Of a stretch of 64,000 nt of DNA, positions 29,576 to 41,076 are shown piece by piece. Under the pieces are notes generated by a model, which made no database searches, was not told where the DNA came from, and saw only the letters and a list, made by a program, of their open reading frames with translations. Position numbers and translations under genes: made by a program. Location: positions 1-64,000 of the forward strand of contig RDYW01000035.1 in NCBI GenBank assembly GCA_004293485.1, read 5' to 3'. Source of the stretch: Sphingobacteriales bacterium. Lineage in GTDB: Bacteria > Bacteroidota > Bacteroidia > Sphingobacteriales > Sphingobacteriaceae. Positions within the stretch are counted from its first letter, which is position 1. The number at the start of each line of letters is the position of its first letter.

Positions 29576-32500
29576 CTACGCTTCTACTTCTTCTTCCTCT
29601 TTTGAGGCTTTTAATTTATCATACTCTTCTTGCGAACCTACAATAATACGATCGTAATTACGTAAGCCAGTACCTGAGGGTATTAAATGGCCTACAATTA
29701 CGTTCTCTTTCAAGCCTAATAAATAATCACGCTTACCTGCAATGGCGGCTTCGTTTAGTACTTTGGTAGTTTCTTGGAACGAAGCTGCCGACATAAACGA
29801 TTTGGTACCTAACGAAGCCCTTGTAATACCTTGCAGCATTGGGCTTGCCGTTGCTGGCCTTGCATCTCTAGCGGTAACTAATTTTAAATCTTTACGTTTA
29901 AGTTGCGAATTTTCATCACGCAAACGGCGTACAGTTATAATTTGACCAGGTTTTAGTACGTTAGAATCTCCGGCATCTTCAACCACCATTTTATCATATA
30001 CATCATCGTTTTCGATAGAGAAATCGAACCTATCTACAGCTTCTTTTTCTAAAAATTTTGTATCACCAGCATCTTCAATCATTACTTTCTGCATCATTTG
30101 GTGTACAATGGTTTCAAAGTGCTTATCGTTAATTTTCACACCTTGTAAGCGGTAAACTTCTTGGATACCATTCACAATATACTCTTGTACCGCTGCTGGG
30201 CCTTTTATTGAAAGTATATCTCCGGGAGAGATAGCACCGTCTGATAATGGCATACCTGCTTTAATAAAATCGTTATCTTGTACTAAAATATGTTTTGATA
30301 AAGGCACCAAGTATTTTTTAATTTGGCCATCACGTGATTCGATAGTAATTTCTCTGTTACCTCGTTTGATACCTCCTAAAGTTACCACACCATCAATTTC
30401 GGTAACTACCGCAGGGTTTGATGGGTTTCGGGCTTCAAATAGCTCGGTTACACGAGGTAAACCACCAGTAATATCTCGGGTTTTACCCGTAGTACGAGGT
30501 ATTTTTACCAAAATTTCGCCCATGCCTACTTTTTGTCCTTCTTCTACAACAATATGTGCCCCTACTGGTATATTGTATTCTCTAAGGCTTTCGCCCGATT
30601 TATTAACAATTTTTACTACAGGATTTTTAGTTTTATCTCGAGTATCGATAATTACTTTTTCTTTGTGGCCAGTTTGCTCGTCTGATTCTTCACGGAAGGT
30701 AACACCTTCTATAACCGATTCGTAAACAACTTTACCAGCAAATTCGGAAATCATTACGGCATTATAAGGATCCCAAGAGCAAATTTTATCGCCTTTAACC
30801 ACTTTATCGCCTTCTTTAACAAATAAGAATGAGCCATAAGGTATATTATTGGTCATAATTACACGGCCAGTAGTGGCATCGGTAATTTTAAACTCACCCG
30901 AACGACCTAAAACAATATCGGTAGTTTCGCCTTCTTCGGTGGTATAAACCACGGTACGTAAGTTTTCGAACTCAATAACACCATCAAATTTGGCATTAAT
31001 TTGCGACTCGGCAGCAATGTTTGACGCCGTACCACCCACGTGGAAAGTACGTAAAGTTAACTGTGTACCTGGCTCGCCAATTGATTGTGCTGCAATAACA
31101 CCTACGGCTTCGCCCATTTGTACACGCTTGCCCGATGCCAAGTTACGTCCGTAGCACAGCGCACACACACCACGTGGTGCTTCGCAAGTTAATACCGAAC
31201 GAATTTCGATTCCTTCTAAAGGAGAGTCTTCAATGGTTTTAGCTATTTCTTCGGTAATATCTTGGTTGGCATATACCAATATTTCGTTGGTTAAAGGATG
31301 GTAAACATCGTGTAACGAAGTACGACCTAAAATTCTATCGTATAATGGCTCTACCACATCTTCGTTATCTTTTAACGCAGTAGTAAACATACCCCTAAGC
31401 GTTCCACAATCGGTATATTTAATTACCATATCTTGAGCTACATCATGCAATCTACGGGTTAAATAACCCGCATCGGCAGTTTTTAACGCTGTATCGGCCA
31501 AACCTTTACGAGCTCCGTGTGTAGATATAAAATATTCTAATACCGATAATCCTTCTTTAAAATTAGATAATATTGGGTTTTCGATAATTTCACCACCCGA
31601 ACCCGATTTTTGCGGTTTCGCCATTAAGCCCCTCATACCGCATAACTGACGGATTTGTTCCTTAGAACCACGAGCTCCAGAATCAAGCATCATATAAACC
31701 GAGTTAAAGCCTTGGTTATCATTTATCAATACATCCATTACGTGTGCTGTAAGGCGGTTGTTGATACGTGTCCAAATATCAATAATTTGGTTGTAGCGTT
31801 CGTTATTGGTTATAAAGCCCATGTTGTAATTGTTCATTACATCTGCTACTTCGTTACGAGCGGTATCAAGTAGGGTAATTTTTTCGGCTGGGATGTTTAA
31901 ATCTTTAAGGTTAAACGACAAACCACCTTTAAATGCCGATTGGAAACCCATTGTTTTGATCTCATCTAAAAACTGGGCTGCCCTAGCCATACCTGTATTT
32001 TTTACTACTTCGCCAATAATATCTCGGAGCGATTTTTTAGTAAGTAGTTCATTAATATAACCTACTTCATGGGGTACAACTTCGTTAAATAAAATACGCC
32101 CAACAGTAGTATCAATTATCTTACTTACCAATTCCCCATTTTCTTCTTTTACAAAAGCCCTCACTTTTACAAAAGCGTGTAAATCTATTTTCCCTTCGTT
32201 GTAAGCAATAATTACTTCTTGTGATGAGTAAAATGTAGCCCCTTGGCCTTTTATAATATGTCCTTCTTCGGTTTTACGGCCTTTGGTCATATAATATAAG
32301 CCCAAAACCATATCTTGTGATGGTACGGTTACGGGTGTTCCGTTGGCTGGGTTTAGGATATTGTGCGATGCCAGCATTAATATTTGGGCTTCTAATATTG
32401 CCGCATTACCTAGTGGTACGTGTACAGCCATTTGGTCACCATCAAAATCGGCGTTAAATGCAGTACACACCAGTGGATGTAATTGTATGGCTTTACCTTC

Positions 32501-33868
32501 AATTAATTTTGGTTGAAAAGCCTGGATACCTAAACGGTGTAAGGTAGGTGCCCTGTTTAATAAAACTGGGTGGCCTTTTAGTACGTTTTCTAAAATATCC
32601 CATACCAATGGGTCTTTTCGGTCCACAATTTTTTTGGCTGATTTTACCGTTTTTACCACGCCACGTTCTATCATCTTGCGAATGATAAATGGTTTGAAAA
32701 GCTCGGCAGCCATATCTTTAGGAATACCACATTCGTGAAGTTTTAACGTAGGCCCAACTACAATTACCGAACGGCCAGAGTAATCAACGCGTTTACCTAG
32801 TAAGTTTTGACGGAAACGACCTTGTTTACCTTTTAAAATATCGGATAGTGATTTTAATGCTCTATTGCCCTCGGTTTTTACTGCATTTACTTTACGTGAG
32901 TTATCAAATAACGAATCTACAGCTTCTTGTAGCATACGTTTTTCGTTACGCAAAATTACTTCGGGAGCTTTAATTTCCATCAATCGTTTTAAACGATTGT
33001 TACGTATAATTACACGGCGGTATAAATCGTTTAAATCCGAAGTTGCAAACCTACCACCTTCTAAAGGTACTAATGGGCGCAATTCTGGTGGTATAACAGG
33101 AACAATTTTTACAATCATCCATTCGGGATTGTTCTCTATCCTTGTTTTTGCATCGCGAAAAGCTTCTACAACTTGTAAGCGTTTTAAGGCTTCGTTTTTA
33201 CGCTGTTGCGATGTTTCGTTAGCCGCTTGGTGACGTAAATCGTACGATTGCTGGTCTAAATCTAGTCGTTTTAATAAATCTTCCAAAGCTTCGGCACCCA
33301 TTTTAGCTACAAATTTATTAGGGTCTTTATCGTCTAGGTATTGGTTTTCTTTTGGTAATTTATCCAAAATATCCAAATACTCTTCTTCGGTTAAAAAATC
33401 CATGTAGCTTATGCCATGGTCGGCCATGCTACCAGCTTGTATTACCACATAGCGTTCGTAATAGATAATCAGATCTAAACGCTTAGTGGGTAAACCCAAA
33501 AGGTAGCCTATTTTGTTAGGTAATGAACGGAAATACCAAATATGTGCAACCGGAACAACCAAGTTAATGTGTCCCATACGCTCTCTACGTACTTTTTTCT
33601 CGGTAACTTCAACTCCACAACGGTCGCAAACGATGCCTTTGTAACGTATGCGTTTGTACTTGCCGCAATGGCACTCGTAATCTTTAACTGGGCCAAAAAT
33701 GCGCTCGCAAAATAAACCATCACGTTCGGGCTTATAGGTACGGTAGTTAATGGTTTCGGGTTTTAAAATTTCTCCGCTCGAGCGTTCAAGTATCGCTTCT
33801 GGCGACGATAAGCTAACGGTAATCGAGGTAAAATTGCTTTTTATTTTACTATCTTTTTTGTAAGACAT
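29576..33868 (-). CDS. rpoC: DNA-directed RNA polymerase subunit beta'
   Basis: Largest subunit of RNA polymerase, 1430 residues. The N-terminal zinc ligands are Cys66, Cys68, Cys81 and Cys84; the second zinc site is in [15 protein letters not shown] near residue 890. The catalytic magnesium loop NADFDGD is near residue 473. The C-terminal region ends in an acidic tail. It follows rpoB by 80 bases, a gap almost filled by a perfect hairpin, and ends with a strong terminator. Confidence 0.98.
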   Translation of the reverse strand: MSYKKDSKIKSNFTSITVSLSSPEAILERSSGEILKPETINYRTYKPERDGLFCERIFGPVKDYECHCGKYKRIRYKGIVCDRCGVEVTEKKVRRERMGHINLVVPVAHIWYFRSLPNKIGYLLGLPTKRLDLIIYYERYVVIQAGSMADHGISYMDFLTEEEYLDILDKLPKENQYLDDKDPNKFVAKMGAEALEDLLKRLDLDQQSYDLRHQAANETSQQRKNEALKRLQVVEAFRDAKTRIENNPEWMIVKIVPVIPPELRPLVPLEGGRFATSDLNDLYRRVIIRNNRLKRLMEIKAPEVILRNEKRMLQEAVDSLFDNSRKVNAVKTEGNRALKSLSDILKGKQGRFRQNLLGKRVDYSGRSVIVVGPTLKLHECGIPKDMAAELFKPFIIRKMIERGVVKTVKSAKKIVDRKDPLVWDILENVLKGHPVLLNRAPTLHRLGIQAFQPKLIEGKAIQLHPLVCTAFNADFDGDQMAVHVPLGNAAILEAQILMLASHNILNPANGTPVTVPSQDMVLGLYYMTKGRKTEEGHIIKGQGATFYSSQEVIIAYNEGKIDLHAFVKVRAFVKEENGELVSKIIDTTVGRILFNEVVPHEVGYINELLTKKSLRDIIGEVVKNTGMARAAQFLDEIKTMGFQSAFKGGLSFNLKDLNIPAEKITLLDTARNEVADVMNNYNMGFITNNERYNQIIDIWTRINNRLTAHVMDVLINDNQGFNSVYMMLDSGARGSKEQIRQLCGMRGLMAKPQKSGSGGEIIENPILSNFKEGLSVLEYFISTHGARKGLADTALKTADAGYLTRRLHDVAQDMVIKYTDCGTLRGMFTTALKDNEDVVEPLYDRILGRTSLHDVYHPLTNEILVYANQDITEEIAKTIEDSPLEGIEIRSVLTCEAPRGVCALCYGRNLASGKRVQMGEAVGVIAAQSIGEPGTQLTLRTFHVGGTASNIAAESQINAKFDGVIEFENLRTVVYTTEEGETTDIVLGRSGEFKITDATTGRVIMTNNIPYGSFLFVKEGDKVVKGDKICSWDPYNAVMISEFAGKVVYESVIEGVTFREESDEQTGHKEKVIIDTRDKTKNPVVKIVNKSGESLREYNIPVGAHIVVEEGQKVGMGEILVKIPRTTGKTRDITGGLPRVTELFEARNPSNPAVVTEIDGVVTLGGIKRGNREITIESRDGQIKKYLVPLSKHILVQDNDFIKAGMPLSDGAISPGDILSIKGPAAVQEYIVNGIQEVYRLQGVKINDKHFETIVHQMMQKVMIEDAGDTKFLEKEAVDRFDFSIENDDVYDKMVVEDAGDSNVLKPGQIITVRRLRDENSQLKRKDLKLVTARDARPATASPMLQGITRASLGTKSFMSAASFQETTKVLNEAAIAGKRDYLLGLKENVIVGHLIPSGTGLRNYDRIIVGSQEEYDKLKASKEEEEVEA

Positions 33869-33897
33869 TTTCTCTTTGTATTATGCGTAAGTAGTAA

Positions 33898-33945
33898 TTA
33901 TAAAGCAGTTAAAAAATGTAAATACATTTTTTAACTGCTTTATAA
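33898..33945 (-). other. Perfect 23-bp hairpin between rpoB and rpoC
   Basis: Arms 33898-33920 and 33923-33945 are exact inverted repeats with a 2-base centre, starting 3 bases after the rpoB stop. Central pairs are mainly A/T with a GCAGTT block in each arm. No T-run follows on the minus strand, so termination is unlikely to be complete; an RNase III type processing site or an mRNA-stabilising stem is more likely. A DNA-level palindrome of this size could also be a protein-binding or cruciform site. Confidence 0.75.
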
Positions 33946-33948
33946 AAT

Positions 33949-36900
33949 TTAATCTAAGGTAATATCTAATCCTAAACCACGTAATTCGTGAACCAATACA
34001 TTAAATGATTCGGGTACACCTGGTGTTGGTAAGTTTTCGCCTTTTACTATAGCTTCGTAAGTTTTGGCTCGGCCCACTACATCATCTGATTTTACGGTTA
34101 ATATTTCTTGTAAAATATTAGCTGCACCAAATGCTTCGAGTGCCCATACTTCCATCTCACCAAAACGCTGACCACCAAACTGGGCTTTACCACCCAAAGG
34201 TTGCTGTGTAATTAGCGAGTAAGGTCCAATGGATCTTGCATGCATTTTATCATCAACCATGTGCCCCAGTTTAAGCATATAAATAATACCTACTGTGGTT
34301 GGTTGGTCGAAGCGTTCGCCGGTTAATCCGTTGTATAAGTAAGTACGACCTGATTCGGGTACATTAGCATCTTTAATGTATTGTTCTACTTGGTCGTGAG
34401 ATGCACCATCAAAAATTGGGGTTGCAAATTTTAGTCCTAGTTCTTTACCTGCCCATCCTAAAACGGTTTCGTAAATTTGGCCTAGGTTCATACGCGATGG
34501 TACACCTAGTGGGTTTAAAACTATATCTACTGGCGTACCGTCGGATAAAAAAGGCATATCTTCATCTCGCACTATTCGGGCTACAATACCCTTATTACCG
34601 TGTCGGCCTGCCATTTTATCGCCCACTTTTAGCTTACGTTTTTTAGCTACATATACTTTGGCCATTTGTACAATGCCCGATGGTAACTCGTCGCCTACGC
34701 TAATAGCAAATTTATCACGGCGGTAAACACCCAATTCTTCGTTGGTTTTAATACCAAAGTTATGAAGGAGAGTTTTTATTAAATCATTTTTCTCATCATC
34801 GGTAGTCCACTTAGTTGGGTTAATGTGATTAAAATCTAATTCAAATAAAATTTTCTGAGTAAACTTAACACCTTTTGCAATTAATAATTCTTTATAAATA
34901 TTGTACACACCTTGCGATGTTTTTCCGTTAACAATGGTAAAAAGTTTATCTACTAAGCTTTCGCGAAGTTCTTTTACAGCCCTCTCGTGTTTAATATCTA
35001 ATTTTTCTAACTGCGATTTTTCTTCGGCTTTTGAAGTTTTTTTGGCTCTCGAAAATAATTTGGTATCAATAACTACTCCATTAATAGAAGGCGGGGTTTT
35101 TAATGATGCATCTTTAACATCGCCAGCTTTATCACCAAAAATTGCTCTTAGTAATTTTTCTTCGGGCGATGGGTCTGATTCGCCTTTTGGTGTAATTTTA
35201 CCTATTAAAATATCACCTTCTTTTACATCGGCACCTACCCTAATAATACCATGTTCATCCAAATCTTTGGTTGCTTCTTCGGATACGTTAGGGATATCGG
35301 GTGTTAATTCCTCTTCACCACGTTTGGTATCACGCACCTCAAGTTCAAACTCTTCGATGTGTAACGATGTAAATATATCTTGCGATACTACACGTTCCGA
35401 TATTACAATCGCATCTTCAAAATTATATCCCTGCCAAGGCATAAAAGCAACTTTTAGGTTTCTACCCAAAGCTAGTTCGCCATCTTGTGTGGCATATCCT
35501 TCGCATAAAACCTGTCCTTTTTCTACTCTTTGGCCTTTTTTAACAATCGGCTTTAAGTTGATGCAAGTACTTTGATTGGTTTTTTTGAATTTTATTAAGT
35601 TGTACGATTTAGATTCACCATCAAAAGATACTAGCCTATCGTCATCGTTTCTATCGTAGGTAATAGTAATTTTATTGGCATCTACATATTCTACAATACC
35701 GTTTCCTTCGGCGTTAATTAAGGTACGCGAATCTCGGGCTACACGGCCTTCTAAACCTGTACCTACAATTGGTGCTTCGGGGCGCAATAATGGTACTGCT
35801 TGGCGTTGCATGTTTGAACCCATTAAAGCCCTATTGGCATCATCGTGTTCTAAGAAAGGAATTAACGATGCCGCAATGGAGGTAATTTGATTTGGTGAAA
35901 CATCCATATAATCTAACTTTTCGGGTTCGATAATAGGGAAATCGCCTTGATAACGGGCTTTTACTTTAGGGTCGGCAAAGTTACCTTTATCATCGTACAA
36001 TGCGTTAGCTTGTGCAATAGTGGTATCGTCTTCGTCTTCGGCTGATAAGTAAACAACTGGCTGATTTACCGCTACCACACCATCAATTACTTTACGGTAT
36101 GGGGTTTCGATAAACCCTAAATTGTTAATTTTAGCATGTACACAAAGTGATGAAATTAAACCAATATTGGGGCCTTCGGGAGTTTCAATAGTACATAACC
36201 TACCATAGTGGGTATAGTGTACATCTCGCACCTCGAAGCCTGCTCGCTCACGTGATAAACCACCTGGTCCTAAGGCGGATAAACGTCGCTTGTGCGTAAT
36301 TTCGGCCAATGGATTGGTTTGATCCATAAACTGCGATAGTTGGTTGGTACCAAAAAACGAATTAATTACCGACGATAAAGTACGGGCATTAATTAAATCG
36401 GTGGGGGTAAATACTTCGTTATCACGTATATTCATACGCTCGCGGATAGTACGAGACATACGAGCCAAACCTACGCCAAACTGAGCGTATAATTGCTCGC
36501 CCACAGTACGTACCCTACGGTTTGATAAGTGATCTATATCATCAACATCTTCTTTAGAGTTGATAAGTTTTATTAAGTATTTTACAATCGCAATGATATC
36601 CATTTTGGTTAAAACTTTGGTTTCAACTGGGGTATCTAATTTTAATTTACGATTGATGCGGTAACGGCCTACATCGCCCAAATCGTAACGTTTATCCGAA
36701 AAGAACAAACGGTCGATAATACCACGAGCGGTTTCCTCATCAGGTGGTTCGGCGTTACGCAGTTGCCTATAAATATGCTCAACGGCTTCTTTTGCCGAGT
36801 TAGACGTATCTTTTTGTAATGTATTGTAAATGATGGTATAGTCGCCAGTATTTACACCATCTTCTTTAGATAAGATAATGGTTTTAACACCTGCATCAAC

Positions 36901-37752
36901 TATAATATCAATATGGTCATCTTCTAAAATGGTTTCACGTTCCATAATGATTTCGTTTCTATCAATAGAAACTACCTCACCTGTATCTTCATCAACAAAA
37001 TCTTCGACCCATTTTTTTAGAACTCTAGCAGCAAGCTTACGACCAATAAATTTCTTTAAGCCCGATTTGCTAACTTTAACCTCATCGGCTAGGCCAAAAA
37101 GTTCTAATATATCTTTGTCCGAATCGTATCCAATAGCCCGCAAAAGGGTAGTAACTGGAAACTTTTTCTTACGGTCGATATAGGCGTACATCACGTTGTT
37201 TACATCGGTTGCAAACTCTATCCAAGATCCTTTAAAAGGAATTACACGGGCCGAGTATAATTTGCTGCCATTGGTATGGCGGCTTACGCCAAAAAACACA
37301 CCTGGCGAACGGTGTAATTGCGATACTATTACACGTTCGGCACCGTTGATAACGAAAGTACCTTTAGGTGTCATGTATGGGATTGTACCCAAATACACAT
37401 CTTGAACGATGGTTTCGAAATCTTCGTGTTCGGCATCGTTGCAAGAAAGGCGAAGCTTTGCTTTTAACGGTACACTGTGGGTTAAACCACGTTCGATACA
37501 CTCTTGTATGCTGTAACGTGGAGGATCAATAAAATAATCTAAAAACTCTAAAACAAAAATGTTTCGAGAATCAGAGATGGGAAAGTTTTCAGAAAAAACC
37601 TGGAAAAGACCTTCTGTATAACGGTTATCAGAAGTGGTTTCTAACTGAAAGAATTCCTTGAACGACTGGATTTGAACGTCCAGAAAATCAGGATAATCGA
37701 TAACATGCCTACTTTGGGCAAAGTTTATCCTTTGATTGTTGTTGTTAGCCAA
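33949..37752 (-). CDS. rpoB: DNA-directed RNA polymerase subunit beta
   Basis: Second largest RNA polymerase subunit, 1267 residues. The rifampicin-pocket region starts near residue 465 ([20 protein letters not shown]) and is followed by [20 protein letters not shown]. Other conserved blocks include the [14 protein letters not shown] segment of the active site near residue 1045. I see no obvious substitution at the commonly mutated pocket positions, but this is not a resistance call. Preceded by rplL with a hairpin in the gap, followed by rpoC. Confidence 0.98.
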   Translation of the reverse strand: MANNNNQRINFAQSRHVIDYPDFLDVQIQSFKEFFQLETTSDNRYTEGLFQVFSENFPISDSRNIFVLEFLDYFIDPPRYSIQECIERGLTHSVPLKAKLRLSCNDAEHEDFETIVQDVYLGTIPYMTPKGTFVINGAERVIVSQLHRSPGVFFGVSRHTNGSKLYSARVIPFKGSWIEFATDVNNVMYAYIDRKKKFPVTTLLRAIGYDSDKDILELFGLADEVKVSKSGLKKFIGRKLAARVLKKWVEDFVDEDTGEVVSIDRNEIIMERETILEDDHIDIIVDAGVKTIILSKEDGVNTGDYTIIYNTLQKDTSNSAKEAVEHIYRQLRNAEPPDEETARGIIDRLFFSDKRYDLGDVGRYRINRKLKLDTPVETKVLTKMDIIAIVKYLIKLINSKEDVDDIDHLSNRRVRTVGEQLYAQFGVGLARMSRTIRERMNIRDNEVFTPTDLINARTLSSVINSFFGTNQLSQFMDQTNPLAEITHKRRLSALGPGGLSRERAGFEVRDVHYTHYGRLCTIETPEGPNIGLISSLCVHAKINNLGFIETPYRKVIDGVVAVNQPVVYLSAEDEDDTTIAQANALYDDKGNFADPKVKARYQGDFPIIEPEKLDYMDVSPNQITSIAASLIPFLEHDDANRALMGSNMQRQAVPLLRPEAPIVGTGLEGRVARDSRTLINAEGNGIVEYVDANKITITYDRNDDDRLVSFDGESKSYNLIKFKKTNQSTCINLKPIVKKGQRVEKGQVLCEGYATQDGELALGRNLKVAFMPWQGYNFEDAIVISERVVSQDIFTSLHIEEFELEVRDTKRGEEELTPDIPNVSEEATKDLDEHGIIRVGADVKEGDILIGKITPKGESDPSPEEKLLRAIFGDKAGDVKDASLKTPPSINGVVIDTKLFSRAKKTSKAEEKSQLEKLDIKHERAVKELRESLVDKLFTIVNGKTSQGVYNIYKELLIAKGVKFTQKILFELDFNHINPTKWTTDDEKNDLIKTLLHNFGIKTNEELGVYRRDKFAISVGDELPSGIVQMAKVYVAKKRKLKVGDKMAGRHGNKGIVARIVRDEDMPFLSDGTPVDIVLNPLGVPSRMNLGQIYETVLGWAGKELGLKFATPIFDGASHDQVEQYIKDANVPESGRTYLYNGLTGERFDQPTTVGIIYMLKLGHMVDDKMHARSIGPYSLITQQPLGGKAQFGGQRFGEMEVWALEAFGAANILQEILTVKSDDVVGRAKTYEAIVKGENLPTPGVPESFNVLVHELRGLGLDITLD

Positions 37753-37846
37753 GGGTGTAAAATTTTAATAAAAAAACCGAAAATTCGATAAAACCTAAAC
37801 TACTGTTTAGGGGTAATTGTTTTATGAAATAATGCTATACAGCAAA

Positions 37847-37892
37847 AACCATAGCACCTAATCCAACTTTATTAGATTAGGTTTCTATGGTT
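37847..37892 (-). terminator. Attenuator-like hairpin between rplL and rpoB
   Basis: Two stacked helices (AACCATAG with CTATGGTT, and CCTAATC with GATTAGG) around an 11-base loop and a small internal mismatch, followed on the minus strand by five Ts. It lies 20 bases after the rplL stop and 95 before rpoB. E. coli also has a partial terminator between rplL and rpoB, which lowers polymerase synthesis relative to L7/L12; this looks like the same layout. Confidence 0.75.
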
Positions 37893-37911
37893 AAAATATT
37901 GAAACTAGAGA

Positions 37912-38289
37912 TTATTTAATCTCAACAACCGCCCCAGCTTCTTCTAATTGTTTTTTCAAAGATTCTGCTTCGTCTTTGGTTACACCTGCTTTTAATTCTT
38001 TAGGTGCGCCATCTACAAGGTCTTTAGCTTCTTTTAGTCCTAAACCTGTTAAATCTTTTACTAATTTAACTACGGCTAGTTTAGCACCACCAGCTTCTTT
38101 CAAAATTACATCAAATGATGTTTTTTCTTCAACAGCTGCAGGGGCATCGCCACTTGCCGCTGGGCCAGCTACTGCAACTGCAGCAGCTGGTTCAATACCA
38201 TACTCATCTTTTAAGATTTGAGCTAATTCGTTTACTTCTTTAACTGATAAGTTTACTAACTGCTCAGCAAACGCTTTTAAATCCGCCAT
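37912..38289 (-). CDS. rplL: 50S ribosomal protein L7/L12
   Basis: Stalk protein of the large subunit that recruits translation GTPases. 125 residues. An N-terminal dimerisation helix, an Ala/Gly-rich hinge at about 36-55 and the C-terminal factor-binding domain ([20 protein letters not shown]). Last ribosomal gene before rpoB; 56 bases after rplJ. Confidence 0.98.
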   Translation of the reverse strand: MADLKAFAEQLVNLSVKEVNELAQILKDEYGIEPAAAVAVAGPAASGDAPAAVEEKTSFDVILKEAGGAKLAVVKLVKDLTGLGLKEAKDLVDGAPKELKAGVTKDEAESLKKQLEEAGAVVEIK

Positions 38290-38345
38290 TGTATTTAATT
38301 TTTTAATTTGTTACTAATTTAATTGTTTCAAACTTGAGGTGTTTG

Positions 38346-38867
38346 TTAACCTTGTTTTTCTTGTAAAGTTTTGACAATTCCTGCCAATTTGTTTCCGCCA
38401 GATTGTAATGCTGAAATAACATTTTTTGCTGGAGATTGTAATAAACCGATGATATCGCCTATTAATTCTTCTCTTGTTTTTAAGTTTACTAAAGAATCTA
38501 ATAGTTGGTCACCAATAAATACAGTTGAATCAATGTACGCTGCTTTTAAAACGGGTTTATCGCCTGATTTTCTTAGTTGTTTAATAAGTTTTGCGGGTGC
38601 ATTACCTAAAACCGAGAACATGATGGCTGAAGAACCTTTTAAAACTTCGTGTAATTCTGTAGTGTCACCATCAAGTTGCAATAAAGCTTTCTTGATAAGG
38701 GTGTTTTTTACCACTTGAAGTCCAATTTCGTTTTCAAAACATTTGCGGCGAATACTATTGATTTTTGCAACCGATAAACTAGAGGTATCGGTAATATAAA
38801 AATTACCGTAAGCTTTCATTTTTTCGGTTAAAGCAGAAACAACTTCGTGTTTTTCTTCTTTTCTCAT
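38346..38867 (-). CDS. rplJ: 50S ribosomal protein L10
   Basis: Base of the L7/L12 stalk, 173 residues. N-terminal MRKEEKHEVVSALTEKM and the RRKCFENEIGLQVVKNTL segment are typical; the C-terminal helix that carries L7/L12 dimers is present. It starts 5 bases after the rplA stop, so there is no room for the long L10 leader that controls rplJL in Proteobacteria. Confidence 0.97.
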   Translation of the reverse strand: MRKEEKHEVVSALTEKMKAYGNFYITDTSSLSVAKINSIRRKCFENEIGLQVVKNTLIKKALLQLDGDTTELHEVLKGSSAIMFSVLGNAPAKLIKQLRKSGDKPVLKAAYIDSTVFIGDQLLDSLVNLKTREELIGDIIGLLQSPAKNVISALQSGGNKLAGIVKTLQEKQG

Positions 38868-38872
38868 AATCT

Positions 38873-39571
38873 TTAAATTCCCGCTACTGATTTAGTTTCA
38901 ATCTCGATACCAGGCGACATGGTTGAAGAGATATGAATACTCTTAAAATATGTACCTTTTGCAGCCGATGGTTTTAATTTAGATATGATTTGAAGCACCT
39001 CCAAAGCGTTATCATAAATTTTATCGGCAGTAAATGAAACTTTGCCTATTGAGCAATGAATAATTCCTGTTTTATCAACTTTAAAGTCGATTTTACCAGC
39101 CTTAACATCAGTAACTGCTTGGCCTACATTAGGCGTTACCGTTCCCGATTTAGGATTAGGCATTAAATTGCGTGGTCCTAAAATACGACCTAACTTTCCT
39201 ACCTTAGCCATACAACTAGGTGTAGTAATAATGATGTCGATATCTGTCCAGCCGCTTTCAATTTTGGCTATATACTCATCTAAACCTACAAAATCAGCTC
39301 CAGCTGCTTTAGCTTCTTCTTCCTTATCGGGAGTTACTAGGGCTAAAACCCGAACTGTTTTACCAGTGCCGTGAGGTAAAGCTGCAATACCACGAACCAT
39401 TTGATTCGCTTTACGCGGATCAACACCTAATCGAACATCAATATCTACTGATGAATCGAATTTTACGGTTGTAATATCCTTTACCAAGGCTGCTGCATCT
39501 TTTAAAGAATAAGCTTTACCTGCATTAAGTTTAGAAAGTGCCGTTTTTTGATTTTTTGTTAATCTTGCCAC
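38873..39571 (-). CDS. rplA: 50S ribosomal protein L1
   Basis: Mobile L1 stalk protein, 232 residues, binds 23S rRNA and moves deacylated tRNA out of the ribosome. Family segments include [11 protein letters not shown] and [20 protein letters not shown]. In other bacteria L1 represses the rplKA mRNA. It lies 20 bases downstream of rplK. Confidence 0.98.
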   Translation of the reverse strand: MARLTKNQKTALSKLNAGKAYSLKDAAALVKDITTVKFDSSVDIDVRLGVDPRKANQMVRGIAALPHGTGKTVRVLALVTPDKEEEAKAAGADFVGLDEYIAKIESGWTDIDIIITTPSCMAKVGKLGRILGPRNLMPNPKSGTVTPNVGQAVTDVKAGKIDFKVDKTGIIHCSIGKVSFTADKIYDNALEVLQIISKLKPSAAKGTYFKSIHISSTMSPGIEIETKSVAGI

Positions 39572-39591
39572 TGTCTTTTAAATTTTGTTAA

Positions 39592-40035
39592 TTAATTGTT
39601 CCAAGGAGCGTTGCCTGTAACTGTTATTCCCATACTACGGGCTGTGCCAGCAACCATTTTCATTGCTGATTCTTCTGTAAATGCGTTTAAATCGGGCATT
39701 TTATCTTTGGCTATTACCTCTACCTGTTCCCAAGTAATTTTGGCAACTTTTTTACGGTTTGATTCGGCCGATCCACTTTTTAAGCCTGTGATTTCCAATA
39801 ATTGGATTGGCACTGGTGGATTTTTAATGATAAATTCGAACGACTTATCGGCATATACAGTAATTACAACAGGTAAAATTTTACCAGCTTTATCCTGAGT
39901 ACGGGCATTAAATTGCTTACAAAACTCCATAATATTAACACCTTTAGCACCCAACGCTGGGCCTACAGGTGGTGATGGATTTGCTGCACCGCCTTTTATT
40001 TGTAATTTGATTAACGCACTGACTTGTTTTGCCAT
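39592..40035 (-). CDS. rplK: 50S ribosomal protein L11
   Basis: 147 residues; binds the GTPase-associated centre of 23S rRNA. N-terminal [20 protein letters not shown] is the proline-rich family hallmark, and the C-terminal RNA-binding domain ends in [10 protein letters not shown]. Starts the ribosomal-protein part of the operon, 109 bases after nusG. Confidence 0.98.
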   Translation of the reverse strand: MAKQVSALIKLQIKGGAANPSPPVGPALGAKGVNIMEFCKQFNARTQDKAGKILPVVITVYADKSFEFIIKNPPVPIQLLEITGLKSGSAESNRKKVAKITWEQVEVIAKDKMPDLNAFTEESAMKMVAGTARSMGITVTGNAPWNN

Positions 40036-40144
40036 TTTTTATTTATTTACTAAACGTTAATAATGTGGAAGCATTTGTAACATTTAAGATTTTTATAGTT
40101 TATATTTTTATGAAGATAAAATCTCAATAAAAAAATAATTAAAT

Positions 40145-40687
40145 TTACTCTTTTTCTACCTGCATGTAATTTAATTCGAGTGGTGTACGGCGTCCAAATA
40201 TTTTTACCATTACCTTAAGCTTCTTTTTATCTTCGTTAATTTCTTCGATGATGCCTGTAAAGCCGTTAAATGGACCGTCCATCACTTTGATATTTTCGCC
40301 TACATAGTAAGGTACATTTATCATTTCACCTTGTTGTGCCATCTCATCAACCTTACCTAAAATACGGTTAACTTCGATTTGCCTAAGCGGAACCGCATTA
40401 CCTGCTTTGTCGCCTAAAAAACCTATTACGCTGTTTAAGCTTTTAATAATTTGTTCTAATTCGGCATTAAGTGCTATTTCGATAAGTACATACCCTGGAT
40501 AAAAGTTTCGTTCTTTGGCAATTTTTTTACCATCTTTCATTTGGTAGTATTTTTCCAAGGGTATTAATACTTGGGGTACCAAATGATTTAATTCTAAACG
40601 ACTTATCTCAGCTTCAATATATTCTTTAACTTTTCGTTCCTTGCCACTTACAGCCCTTACTACATACCATTTCAATTGATCGCTCAT
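40145..40687 (-). CDS. nusG: Transcription termination/antitermination factor NusG
   Basis: Binds RNA polymerase and links transcription with Rho and the ribosome. N-terminal NGN domain starts WYVVRAVSGKERKVKEYIE; the C-terminal KOW domain carries VMDGPFNGFTGIIEEI. I place the start at the ATG at 40687 (MSDQLKWYVV), giving 180 residues, because the in-frame ATG at 40705 overlaps the end of secE and adds residues foreign to the family. Confidence 0.96.
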   Translation of the reverse strand: MSDQLKWYVVRAVSGKERKVKEYIEAEISRLELNHLVPQVLIPLEKYYQMKDGKKIAKERNFYPGYVLIEIALNAELEQIIKSLNSVIGFLGDKAGNAVPLRQIEVNRILGKVDEMAQQGEMINVPYYVGENIKVMDGPFNGFTGIIEEINEDKKKLKVMVKIFGRRTPLELNYMQVEKE

Positions 40688-40697
40688 TATTTGTATT

Positions 40698-40892
40698 TTA
40701 TGCAAAGGTTTTGTAAATGTATTTTAATAAATTACCCGCCGATTCGTCCATCAAAAATACTAATAAGGCAATAATAAGCGATGCCACCAAGGTGATTACT
40801 GCACTATTTTGCAGTTCGTTCCAAGTTGGCCAAGTCATTTTATCGGTTAATTCGAGGAATGATTCCTTTATATATGCTGTAATATTTGCCAT
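40698..40892 (-). CDS. secE: Preprotein translocase subunit SecE
   Basis: 64-residue membrane protein that clamps SecY in the Sec translocon. Amphipathic N-terminal helix with the conserved EMTWPT-like segment (DKMTWPTWNELQNS), then one membrane span at about 32-50. Lies between tRNA-Trp and nusG, the usual place. Confidence 0.95.
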   Translation of the reverse strand: MANITAYIKESFLELTDKMTWPTWNELQNSAVITLVASLIIALLVFLMDESAGNLLKYIYKTFA

Positions 40893-40909
40893 TATTATGT
40901 TTGAGTAAG

Positions 40910-40980
40910 CACGGGAACAAGGATTCGAACCCTGATCAAAGGTTTTGGAGACCTCTATTCTACCGTTGAACTATTCCCGT
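40910..40980 (-). tRNA. tRNA-Trp(CCA)
   Basis: The 7-bp acceptor stem ACGGGAA/TTCCCGT, the anticodon loop CTCCAAA with anticodon CCA, and the T-arm GGGTTCGAATCC are all present. 71 bases, no encoded CCA. It lies between tuf and secE on the same strand, a conserved Bacteroidota arrangement. Confidence 0.95.
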
Positions 40981-41019
40981 TTATTTAATTATTTAAAAAC
41001 CAAACGCTTATTTATTAGA

Positions 41020-41057
41020 AAACATAAGTCCGCTAAATTTAAAGCAGACTTATGTTT
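41020..41057 (-). terminator. Hairpin downstream of tuf
   Basis: AAACATAAGTC pairs with GACTTATGTTT (11 bp) with three more inner pairs. On the minus strand only four Ts follow, then mixed bases. It lies 20 bases after the tuf stop and before tRNA-Trp, so it may end part of the transcripts or mark a processing point that frees the tRNA. Confidence 0.65.
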
Positions 41058-41076
41058 AAAACAATAATTGTATATA

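Noticed and set aside
34901-35575. Plus-strand frame of 224 codons over rpoB
   Set aside because: Antisense to a fully conserved gene and rich in Ser/Thr/Pro as expected of a reverse frame of Lys/Glu/Asp-rich sequence.
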